Shown here one piece after another: positions 7,911-15,016 of a DNA stretch of 31,712 nt; the first letter of the stretch is position 1; each line of letters opens with the position of its first letter. The notes under the pieces were generated by a model. It was not told the origin of the DNA. It made no database searches and worked only from the letters and a program-made list of their open reading frames with translations. Position numbers and translations under genes: made by a program. The DNA comes from an uncultured Eubacteriales bacterium (GTDB lineage Bacteria > Bacillota > Clostridia > Oscillospirales > CAG-272): contig CAKSPO010000022.1 of NCBI GenBank assembly GCA_934481515.1, positions 1 to 31,712 on the forward strand. The letters are read 5' to 3'.

Positions 7911-10118
7911 TCAATAAATGCCAAAGCTCTTTGTCATATAACCCATTCCGTCCGGAAGCATGGTATCCAGATAGGTGGAAGGATCACCGTAGTCGGGTCC
8001 CCAACCGCTGTTGGTGTTGATATGATAGTTTGCGCCCTCGCCGCTTGTGAAACGGTAGGTTGCTGCCAGATACTCTGCCTGCGTGGCGGAATCCACCAGC
8101 TGAATCTTGACTTTGCCGTCAAGGGCTTCCTCGATGGACTTCTTGACCGCGTTTGCACGGTTGACATACACAGGTCCCTGTGCGTACACGGGGTAATCGA
8201 TCAGGATCGGTTTGTCCTTCGTGATCTCCACGCCCTGTGCCGCAAGCTCGGAAATCGCCTTGTTCAGCTCTGCCACAGCGTTGTCCACGTTGTACCAGCC
8301 GTCAAAGCCCTTGCTGGAGCCGGCACCGCCCTCGGCGGTCGGATCCCAGACCTTGATGGAAATGCCGTCGGCGTCGATCTGATCCTGCACGATCTGACCG
8401 TAGAAAGTACCCTTCCTGTAGGTCTTTTCCGTGCCGTTGATCTTGATGGTAACATCCTCTTCCAGGGACACATAGTCGCCGGGAACAAAGCTGTTGATCA
8501 GCGAAATGGGAGCCAACTCTTCTCCGACGCCTGCCGCATTGTAAGCGATGCGGTTGGTGGAGAATGCCAGTGCGCGACGGAAGTGAACGTTGTTCATGGC
8601 AATCTTTGCACGGAGCTGATCCGCCGCGCTCAGCGTAGACTTCATTGCATCGGCGTTATCGAAGTTGCCGTATGCCGTGCGGTTGAGGTTGTAGAATGCC
8701 ACATACGCAGTGGTATCGGCTGCGGAAATATAAGCATAAACGTCAAACCAGCTCTTATCGGTTCCACCAACCTTATCTTTTCTTGCCGCTTCCAGTGCGG
8801 AGGAGTTCAGACCCGTTCCGTCCAGAGTTCCCGCCTTCATATCATTATAGAGTGCTGTCGGATCCTTACCGTCGTAGAACTTCCAGTTGATGGTCTTTAC
8901 GTTGATGCCGTCTTTGTTCCAGTAGCTTGCGTTTGCACTGAACGTCACGCTGCCGTCCTTGACATAACCGGTGATCACGTACGGACCGCAGTATGCGATA
9001 CTGTTCTGATCTTTACCGTATTTGTAGGACTCTGCCTCGGGATCAAACTCTGCACCGAACTTTCCGCCGAGCTCCACATAGTAGCTCTTGCACAGCGGTG
9101 CGAAAATGTTGTATGCCCACATGGTGGGGAAATAGGAGGTTTCTGCTTCCAATTCATACACCAGCGTGTATTTATCGGTTGCCGTAACACCGACATGAGA
9201 GAAATCGGTATCTTCGCCTTCAATATATGCGCCGGCTCCTTTGATCACACCTTCAACCAGCCATTCCAAGCCACCCTTCGCATCACACATGTGCTGGAAG
9301 CCGGCAACGAAATCCGCCGCGGTCAGTTCTCCGAGATCTCTGCCCTGGCTGTCCACCCAGTGCACGCCCTTACGGATTGTGATGGTGTAGGTCTTTCCGT
9401 CATCGGAAATCGTATATCCGGTGGCAAGCGCAGGCTGATGAACGCCTTCGACATCGTACTCATACAGACCGTCATAGGTGTTGACCAGTGCCTCACTGTC
9501 AGACGCATAGGAGGTTGCAAGCGTATCCCAGATTTCTACGTTGGAGACGAATCCAAGCGTATAGGAGTCCTTGAGCTTATATCCTTTTTCCTTCAGATAA
9601 TTCTTTGCCCAATCCAGATAGGTTCCGGTACCCTTCAGCTCGCCCCATTTTGCTTTCATCTCGGCACGATGCTCTGCGGTCAGCGGAGCGCCGTCGATGA
9701 CAAGAGCCTGATGGAAACGATCGTTGTCGTTGCCCCAGTTGGCAAAATCGACCGTGTAGGGAGCCACACGGCTGATGGCGTAGTTTCCTCCCTTTGCAGT
9801 CATAGGAAGGAATACCGCGGATTCCAGAAGCTTTGCCTCGGCAAGCGCCATCTTGGCAAACCGCTCGGAAACGCTGGAGGAGTTCTCTTTTGCATCTTTA
9901 TAAAGACGGTAGAACTCTCCAAAGTTCGCTTCGTAGACCTTCTTGGATGCAGCGGCGTAGTCAAGTCCCTCCGTAGGATCCTTGGGTCCGGTTTGGCTGC
10001 CGCCCGTACCCTGCGTAGCACTGGTGGTCGTTTCTTCCGGACCACCCTTACAGGAGGCAAGCACAGACATTACCAATACCAGTGCAAGGAACAACGTCAG
10101 AAGCTTTTTGGTTTTCAT
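7911..10118 (-). CDS. Oligopeptide-binding lipoprotein (AliA/AmiA family), apparently circularly permuted
   Basis: 735-residue extracellular peptide-binding protein (SBP family 5) feeding the Ami-type transporter. The signal peptide ends in lipobox LASC, with lipidated Cys23. The order of parts is abnormal. Residues about 65-160 (RFAKMALAEAKLLES, then FLPM, then ISRVAPYT, then LTAEHRAEMKAKW) match what normally ends AliA/AmiA proteins (RYEKYAAAQAWLTDSS, FIPA, LSRIVPFT, VTKEEYEKAREKW, as I recall them). Residues about 186-735 follow the usual N-to-middle order (YTLGFVSNVEIWDTL, then TYTITIRKGVHWVD, then DTDFSHVGVTATDKYTL) and stop right after GWGPDYGDPSTYLDTMLP, where ~130 more residues are expected. 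The ribosome binding site AAAGGAGAG precedes the ATG at 10118. It is the first gene of the operon. A reading frame encoding DEKGLPDHLKNK continues just past the stop. Confidence 0.9.
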   Translation of the reverse strand: MKTKKLLTLFLALVLVMSVLASCKGGPEETTTSATQGTGGSQTGPKDPTEGLDYAAASKKVYEANFGEFYRLYKDAKENSSSVSERFAKMALAEAKLLESAVFLPMTAKGGNYAISRVAPYTVDFANWGNDNDRFHQALVIDGAPLTAEHRAEMKAKWGELKGTGTYLDWAKNYLKEKGYKLKDSYTLGFVSNVEIWDTLATSYASDSEALVNTYDGLYEYDVEGVHQPALATGYTISDDGKTYTITIRKGVHWVDSQGRDLGELTAADFVAGFQHMCDAKGGLEWLVEGVIKGAGAYIEGEDTDFSHVGVTATDKYTLVYELEAETSYFPTMWAYNIFAPLCKSYYVELGGKFGAEFDPEAESYKYGKDQNSIAYCGPYVITGYVKDGSVTFSANASYWNKDGINVKTINWKFYDGKDPTALYNDMKAGTLDGTGLNSSALEAARKDKVGGTDKSWFDVYAYISAADTTAYVAFYNLNRTAYGNFDNADAMKSTLSAADQLRAKIAMNNVHFRRALAFSTNRIAYNAAGVGEELAPISLINSFVPGDYVSLEEDVTIKINGTEKTYRKGTFYGQIVQDQIDADGISIKVWDPTAEGGAGSSKGFDGWYNVDNAVAELNKAISELAAQGVEITKDKPILIDYPVYAQGPVYVNRANAVKKSIEEALDGKVKIQLVDSATQAEYLAATYRFTSGEGANYHINTNSGWGPDYGDPSTYLDTMLPDGMGYMTKSFGIY

Positions 10119-10266
10119 GTCTTTTCTCTCCTTTAAAAATTTTTCCGGTATTCATCCCTTTCTGTTTCTCTCATGCATTCAAAATGAATTATTTGCAACA
10201 AATTTATGCAAATCAAATTCGGTTCTCACACAATTGGAAACGCTTGGGTGAAACAGGTTATTGAAT

Positions 10267-10295
10267 ATTATATTTGCTTTTCCTGCATTTGTCAA
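10267..10295 (-). promoter_or_regulatory. Sigma-A promoter of the Ami-type operon
   Basis: Minus-strand TTGACA (10290-10295), a 17-base spacer and TATAAT (10267-10272), a perfect consensus match. Transcription would start near 10260, giving a leader of about 140 bases before the lipoprotein gene. A weak catabolite-operator-like sequence, TTGGAAACGCTTGGG, lies in the leader at 10234-10248. Confidence 0.85.
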
Positions 10296-10698
10296 TGCTT
10301 TTTTCGTAATTTCTTTTCAAAAACAGATATTTTGTGCAATAAAAACAGAGAATTTTGAAAGGCAAGCCGTTTTGCAGTTCATTTTCGCCATTACTTATTC
10401 GCATTCTTGTTGGAAAATCGGGTTCTTCTACAAAAGAAGCCCTTTTTCGACCGCCTTCGATTTTGCAAGTTTTGAATTTTGTTTTTGCAATTCCGCAAAA
10501 AGCAGAAGCAATTCAAAAAAAGAAAGCAACCCGGAATGTCACAAAAAGTATTTCCCGCGGCACTGTCATTCATACGCGGCGGCAATCTTCTGAAAGCCGA
10601 AAATGTTTTGCGCCCATGTCGGAAATTCCGGGACTGCAAAAAAATTCAAGGCTTCGGTCTTCTTTAGTTTTTAAAAAAATAGTTTTTTCATAAAAAAC
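10296..10698. other. AT-rich intergenic stretch without a recognisable gene
   Basis: About 400 bases between the operon promoter and the kinase terminator. It is clearly more AT-rich than the surroundings and full of A and T runs. Open frames here encode Phe/Lys-rich low-complexity peptides without ribosome binding sites. I see no RNA gene, repeat or operator that I can support. Confidence 0.6.
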
Positions 10699-10747
10699 AA
10701 AAGGCAGTGCCAAAAAGCCCGAAAAAAGAGCTTCTTGGAACTGTCTT
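10699..10747 (-). terminator. Terminator of the sugar kinase gene
   Basis: On the minus strand an imperfect long stem (AAGACAGTTCCAAGAAGC with GCTTTTTGGCACTGCCTT) closes over a T-rich loop and is followed by TTGTTTTTTATG. It lies 44 bases past the kinase stop codon. Confidence 0.7.
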
Positions 10748-10790
10748 CCATTTCTGATATGCAGATGCGGGAAACGCGCCCCTTCCCTCG

Positions 10791-11819
10791 TCAGCGGATC
10801 ATTTCGGCGGAGCTTCCCTCGTGGTGCTGACGGATGACGCGGTCGGTTTCCTTCCGGTTGCAGGAAGGAAGATCGCCGGGGATGGTGTTTTTGATGGCGC
10901 TGTAAGCGTTCCCATATTCCAGTGCCCGGCGGCAGTCGCCGTTGTATGCCAACAACCCGTACAGAACGCCGGAAACATAGGCGTCTCCGCTTCCGATCCG
11001 GTCTACCACCTCGATGTCGCGGTACGGCTCCTCCTCAAAGAAGCAATCATCCGCGGCGCGGTAGATGACCGATCCGAAGGTGTGGCGCTTCGGACTGTGC
11101 ACGATCCGCTGGGTGCTTGCCACAATGGAAATCGGGTAGTCCTTGGTAAAGCTCTTCATGATCTCCTGCGCCGTTCCGCTCTTTCCGAAGGTCATCCGGG
11201 CGGTCAGTTCCGAGCAGAAGAACACGTCCACATACGGGAGCACCGCTTCCATGCAGGCTCTTGCTTCGCTCTCATCCTTCCAGAGGTTGGCACGGTAGTT
11301 GACATCAAACGAGATCATCGCCCCCGCCGCTTTGAATCTCTTGATCATTTCAATCGCGGTATCTCGGATCTTCTCTCCGAGCGCCAGCGTAATGCCGGAG
11401 GTATGGAAGCACCGCGTTTCCCCGTAAATCTCCTCCGGAATGTCCTCGATGGAAAGCGTATACATGGAGGAATGGTGGCGATCGTAAATGATGGCGGGCT
11501 TTCGCGGAGACGCACCGTTCTCGTAGAAGTAGATGCCGAGTCTGGCATCGGAGGAACTGTCGTAAATCAGGTAGTCGTCGCTCACGCCGCAGAAGCGGAT
11601 ATAATTTTTGACAAAGTACCCGATGTCATTGTCTGGAATCTTGGAAATGATTCCGGTACGCAGTCCGAGCATTGCGATTCCGGACGCGACGTTCAGCTCC
11701 GCCCCGCCGGTCTGCTTGCGCAGAAGGTCTCCGCGCACCAATCGCTCATTGTTCGGAGGAGAAAGGCGTAAAAGGATTTCCCCCAGTGACAGCACATCAA
11801 AGCTTTTCTTTTCTTCCAT
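10791..11819 (-). CDS. PfkB-family sugar kinase (KdgK-like)
   Basis: 342-residue cytoplasmic ribokinase-family kinase that phosphorylates a sugar or keto-sugar acid. It shows the N-terminal signature GGAELNVASGIAMLGLRTG (37-55) and the C-terminal PfkB motif DRIGSGDAYVSG (273-284) with catalytic Asp279. The DRIGSGDA variant is typical of 2-keto-3-deoxygluconate kinases and their relatives. Gene context argues that the substrate here may be a fucose-pathway ketose or deoxy-keto acid: it lies directly downstream of fucI, and no FGGY-type fuculokinase is present. The start at 11819 is chosen because GGAGGAGG lies just upstream; an in-frame ATG at 11930 would run through the fucI terminator. It has its own promoter at 11856-11884. 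Confidence 0.87.
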   Translation of the reverse strand: MEEKKSFDVLSLGEILLRLSPPNNERLVRGDLLRKQTGGAELNVASGIAMLGLRTGIISKIPDNDIGYFVKNYIRFCGVSDDYLIYDSSSDARLGIYFYENGASPRKPAIIYDRHHSSMYTLSIEDIPEEIYGETRCFHTSGITLALGEKIRDTAIEMIKRFKAAGAMISFDVNYRANLWKDESEARACMEAVLPYVDVFFCSELTARMTFGKSGTAQEIMKSFTKDYPISIVASTQRIVHSPKRHTFGSVIYRAADDCFFEEEPYRDIEVVDRIGSGDAYVSGVLYGLLAYNGDCRRALEYGNAYSAIKNTIPGDLPSCNRKETDRVIRQHHEGSSAEMIR

Positions 11820-11855
11820 AACGGCATTTCCTCCTCCGACGGATTTTCTGCTTAC

Positions 11856-11884
11856 AGTATAGCACGTTTTCCGCCCGTTTGCAA
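11856..11884 (-). promoter_or_regulatory. Promoter of the sugar kinase gene
   Basis: Minus-strand TTGCAA (11879-11884), a 17-base spacer and TATACT (11856-11861). Transcription would start near 11849, about 30 bases before the kinase start codon. The kinase can therefore be expressed independently of fucI. Confidence 0.7.
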
Positions 11885-11903
11885 GAGCCTTTTCCGGAAA
11901 GGC

Positions 11904-11938
11904 AAAAGAAGCGCACCTCAGAAGAGGCACGCTTCTTC
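11904..11938 (-). terminator. Terminator after fucI
   Basis: GAAGCGCACCTC at 11908-11919 pairs with GAGGCACGCTTC at 11924-11935 (12 pairs, two of them G-U, four-base loop). On the minus strand it is followed by TTTTGCC. It sits 30 bases after the fucI stop codon. Confidence 0.75.
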
Positions 11939-11967
11939 GAAATTTGTATGCAGTTGCTTTCGGCCGT

Positions 11968-13770
11968 TCAGCGGAGGTTGCGGTACATCGGTCCGTATGC
12001 CGCGCAGGCGCGGAAATCCTGTCCCTCCGGATCCATGCCGAAGGCGCGGAAGGAAGCCGGGCGGTAAATGTCCCGCTCGTCCACGTTGTGCAGGGAGACG
12101 GGAATCCGCAGTATGGAGCAAAGCGTAATCAGATCCGCTCCGATATGCCCGTAGGAAATGGCTCCGTGATTGGCTCCCCAGCAGTTCATCAACTCATACG
12201 CGGAAGTGAATGCGCCCTTCCCTGTAATACGGGGGGCGAACCATGTGCAGGGCCAGGTATAGTCCGTGCGCTTCCACAGAATGTCCGTGACCTCGTCCGG
12301 AAGGCGCACCGTCCAGCCCTCCGCGATCTGCATGACAGGTCCCAGACCCTTGACCAGATTCAGCCGCATCATGGTCGCCGGCATTTCCGCGCGGGTGACA
12401 AAGCGGGAGGAATACCCGCCGCCGCGGAAGTAGCCGAGATCGGCATAGGGCCATGTGGCGGCGTTCATCATGGTTTCGATGTCCTTGTCCGTGACCTCCC
12501 AGAACCGCTTCATGACCGCGTTCCCGTCTTCGTCCTTCACCTCTCCGCAGGCATCCACGCAGCAGGCACCGGAATTGATGAGATGAATGATACCGTCCGC
12601 TTCCTTCGCACGTCCCTCCGTCTCATAACCGGTCACGCGCCGGATGGCGCTTGCAGACCAGTAGGTTCTGACATCGGCGAACATCTGTGCACGACCGGTC
12701 AGGAGCTTTCCGAACAGCATGGAAATGCCGTTGAGCGTATCGTTTTCCGTGGCGAGGATGTACGGCTCTCTGGCACCGTTCCAGTCGAAGGAGGAGTTCA
12801 GGATGCTTTCCGGGAAATCACAGTTTGGGTAAAAGTCCGTCCACTGCCGCTGTCCCTGAAAACCGCCGGCGATGGCATTGTGACCGAGCGCTTCCTCCTC
12901 GTTCCCTGCAGGAAGATGCCGGTTCCCGCAATACAGATCCTTGATGATGCACGCCATCTTAGCGGTAAACTCCCAGTCCTTTGCCTTTTCCTCAGCACTC
13001 TTTTGCAACTCCGGCGGGTTCTTGTCAAAATCCGGGTGGCATTTTTCACGAATCCATGCAAGGGCTTTTTCATATTCCGCATGGTTGTAAATTCCCTGCT
13101 CCATCCGGCGGATGATCTCCACCTCGTCCACCGATTCCACACGCATTCCGAGATATTCCTCAAAAAAGTCCGGGCTGACGATGGAGCCACCGATTCCCAT
13201 GGTCACAGAGCCGATTTGCAGATAGGACTTTCCCCGCATGGTCGCCGCAGCGACTGCCGCTCTTGCAAACCGGAGAATTTTCTCTTCGACATCCTTCGGG
13301 ATGGCTCTGTCCTCCGCGTCCTGCACCTCATGGCCGTAAATGCCGAAGGCGGGCAAGCCTTTTTGTGCGTGCGTCGCCAATACCGACGCGAGGTAAACCG
13401 CGCCCGGTCGCTCGGTCCCGTTGAAGCCCCAGACTGCTTTGATGGTCATGGGGTCGGTGTCCATCGTCTCCGCGCCGTAGCACCAGCAGGGAGTAACCGT
13501 AAGTGTGATGTCCACGCCTTCCCGACGGAACTTTTCGGCACACGCCGCCGCCTCGGGAACTCTGCCGATGGTGCTGTCCGCGATCACGACCCGCACCGGC
13601 TCTCCGTTGGAATAATACACATTTTTGCGGATCAGCTCTGCCGCTGCTTCCGCCATCTGCATGGTCTGCTCCTCAAGGCTCTCCCGCACGCGAAACTTTC
13701 CGCGCCTGCCGTCGATGGTCGGTCGGATGCCGATGGCAGGATACCCTCCGATCAGTCGGTTTTCGTTCAT
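11968..13770 (-). CDS. fucI: L-fucose isomerase
   Basis: 600-residue cytoplasmic enzyme that converts L-fucose to L-fuculose (and D-arabinose to D-ribulose) with a Mn2+ ion. It is near-collinear with E. coli FucI (591 residues). Conserved blocks include GIRPTIDGRR, RESLEEQTM, TVTPCWCYGAETMDTDP, WGFNGTERPGAVYLA, IYGHEVQDAED, AGGFQGQRQWTD, ILNSSFDWNGAREP and IAEGWTVRLP. The metal ligands are conserved: Glu342 (in ATEND), Asp366 (in FADVRTYW) and His535 (in WGANHG). The start at 13770 follows GGGAGG. The gene is divergent from an AraC regulator, with which it shares a 233-base control region, and the fucosidase nearby would supply its substrate. No missing key residue was seen. Confidence 0.97.
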   Translation of the reverse strand: MNENRLIGGYPAIGIRPTIDGRRGKFRVRESLEEQTMQMAEAAAELIRKNVYYSNGEPVRVVIADSTIGRVPEAAACAEKFRREGVDITLTVTPCWCYGAETMDTDPMTIKAVWGFNGTERPGAVYLASVLATHAQKGLPAFGIYGHEVQDAEDRAIPKDVEEKILRFARAAVAAATMRGKSYLQIGSVTMGIGGSIVSPDFFEEYLGMRVESVDEVEIIRRMEQGIYNHAEYEKALAWIREKCHPDFDKNPPELQKSAEEKAKDWEFTAKMACIIKDLYCGNRHLPAGNEEEALGHNAIAGGFQGQRQWTDFYPNCDFPESILNSSFDWNGAREPYILATENDTLNGISMLFGKLLTGRAQMFADVRTYWSASAIRRVTGYETEGRAKEADGIIHLINSGACCVDACGEVKDEDGNAVMKRFWEVTDKDIETMMNAATWPYADLGYFRGGGYSSRFVTRAEMPATMMRLNLVKGLGPVMQIAEGWTVRLPDEVTDILWKRTDYTWPCTWFAPRITGKGAFTSAYELMNCWGANHGAISYGHIGADLITLCSILRIPVSLHNVDERDIYRPASFRAFGMDPEGQDFRACAAYGPMYRNLR

Positions 13771-13825
13771 TTCCTGTTCCTCCCTTTCGCTTTTTTATTT
13801 TTTCGGGTTTTCCGTTCTTTTCTTA

Positions 13826-13890
13826 TCGTTAAGAATACCGCATTTTTTGATAAACCGCAATGCAGATTTTCTGCATTTTCGTTAAGAATA
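13826..13890. promoter_or_regulatory. Candidate regulator sites in the fucI/araC control region
   Basis: A perfect 12-base direct repeat, TCGTTAAGAATA, occurs at 13826-13837 and 13879-13890, 53 bases apart (about five helical turns). Between them a perfect palindrome ATGCAGA-TTT-TCTGCAT spans 13860-13876, next to the fucI -35 box. The placement fits binding sites for the divergent AraC-type regulator or another dimeric regulator. The arrangement is seen directly; the role is inferred. Confidence 0.55.
13832..13860 (-). promoter_or_regulatory. Probable fucI promoter
   Basis: Minus-strand TTGCGG (13855-13860), a 17-base spacer and TATTCT (13832-13837). The -35 box is poor, as expected for a promoter that depends on an activator. 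The -10 box is part of the direct repeat described for 13826-13890. Confidence 0.5.
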
Positions 13891-13924
13891 TTGACATTTT
13901 CAAGAAGAAAAAGCGAAAGACTTC

Positions 13925-13953
13925 TTGCAAAAAAGACTACGGCGTGGTAAAAT
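13925..13953 (+). promoter_or_regulatory. Promoter of the first AraC regulator gene
   Basis: TTGCAA (13925-13930), a 17-base spacer and TAAAAT (13948-13953) on the plus strand, leaving a leader of about 44 bases before the ATG at 14004. Confidence 0.65.
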
Positions 13954-14003
13954 GGCATTGGAGCCGGTCGGATTGAATACCGCTCCGCGACAGGAGAATT
14001 GTC

Positions 14004-14891
14004 ATGAACCATACTGTTCCGCCCTCCGACGGGTTTGCACTGGAATATCCGCGGCACGAAGAAGCAAGATTTTTCTCCGGCAGTGATGAGTTTCCGCTGG
14101 AAGGGCTTTTTATCGGCGCGACCGATCCGTTCCCCGCCTATGCGGTCAACCGGTCACCGAACGGAAAATACTATCTTCTGGAATACCTGCTGGCGGGGGA
14201 GGGAGTCGTTCTCTTGGATGGGAAGGAACGGCGGATTACAGAAGGAGACGTACTCTTTTTTGAAAAAGACGCTCCGCAGAAGTATTTTTCCGTCCGGGAA
14301 AAGCCAATGAAAAAGCTGTGGATTTCCTTTCCCGGAGGCTATACGGAAGCGATGATCCGCGCCTATCGTCTGCGCACGGGGATTTATCACACAAAAGAGC
14401 CGGAGGAAGAATTTGCGCGCGTTTTCGCGCTTTCCCGCTCCGGTGCTCCTTTTGGCGAAATCTGCTATCCGATTGCGGATGCCCTGCACCGGATTATCAC
14501 TGCGCTCTCCCGCACTGCCGGAGCAAAAGGAACGAATGAGGAAGCGGTTCTGAAAAACCGTCTCTCTGCCTGGGTCTATAAAAAGGCGACGCTTTCGGAA
14601 ATGGCGCGGGAGCTGCAAATGTCCCCCGCCACGCTTCTGCGCACCTTCCGGAAGTACTGCGGGGAAACGCCGTACCGGTATCTGCTTTCGGAAAAGCTGC
14701 GTGCCGCCCGCCACCTGCTTGCCACCACGGAGATGCGTGTAAAGGAAATCTCCTATCTGCTCTGCTTTACGGACGAGCATTATTTTTCCCACTACTTCAC
14801 CGAAAGCGAAGGCATTTCGCCGACACGGTTCCGGGAGGAATGCCGGGGCAGCAGGGCAACAGCACCGGAACATCCGGCGGCAGACGGATGA
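14004..14891 (+). CDS. AraC-family transcriptional regulator (next to fucI)
   Basis: 295-residue regulator with an N-terminal cupin-like effector domain (about 40-115; LAGEGVVLLDGKERRITEGDVLFF is the beta-barrel core) and a C-terminal double helix-turn-helix of AraC/XylS type (about 193-279). The second helix carries the family signature DEHYFSHYFTESEGISPTRFR. It probably senses fucose, fuculose or a derivative in the cytoplasm and controls the divergent fucI gene, and perhaps the kinase and fucosidase. The start at 14004 has AGGAG 7 bases upstream. It is transcribed away from fucI and converges on a second AraC gene, with a shared bidirectional terminator between them. The ligand is inferred from context only. 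Confidence 0.9.
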   Translation: MNHTVPPSDGFALEYPRHEEARFFSGSDEFPLEGLFIGATDPFPAYAVNRSPNGKYYLLEYLLAGEGVVLLDGKERRITEGDVLFFEKDAPQKYFSVREKPMKKLWISFPGGYTEAMIRAYRLRTGIYHTKEPEEEFARVFALSRSGAPFGEICYPIADALHRIITALSRTAGAKGTNEEAVLKNRLSAWVYKKATLSEMARELQMSPATLLRTFRKYCGETPYRYLLSEKLRAARHLLATTEMRVKEISYLLCFTDEHYFSHYFTESEGISPTRFREECRGSRATAPEHPAADG

Positions 14892-14893
14892 AC

Positions 14894-14928
14894 AAAAAAA
14901 CGCCCGGCAAACATGCCGGGTGCTTTTT
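14894..14928. terminator. Bidirectional terminator between convergent AraC genes
   Basis: GCCCGGCA at 14902-14909 pairs with TGCCGGGT at 14914-14921 around a four-base loop. On the plus strand it is followed by CTTTTT and on the minus strand by TTTTTTT, so it can end both the 14004-14891 and the 15017-15832 transcripts. Confidence 0.85.
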
Positions 14929-15016
14929 GGCTCCTGCTTCGGGGTATCAGAAGATGGATAGACGCTTCGTTCAATCCAAGAACGGTCTTTTCAAAACGGT
15001 CTTGCGGGGCCTTGCG

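Noticed and set aside
7911..10118. Binding protein as a simple C-terminally truncated pseudogene
   Set aside because: The missing C-terminal segment is recognisable at the N-terminus, and signal peptide, ribosome binding site and promoter are intact, so permutation explains the data better than decay.
10261..10593. 110-codon plus-strand open frame in the AT-rich gap
   Set aside because: It is Phe/Ser-rich low complexity without a ribosome binding site, and its first bases are the promoter of the opposite-strand operon.
10791..11819. Calling the PfkB protein KdgK outright
   Set aside because: The DRIGSGDA motif fits KdgK, but the position beside fucI makes substrate uncertain, so only the family is stated.
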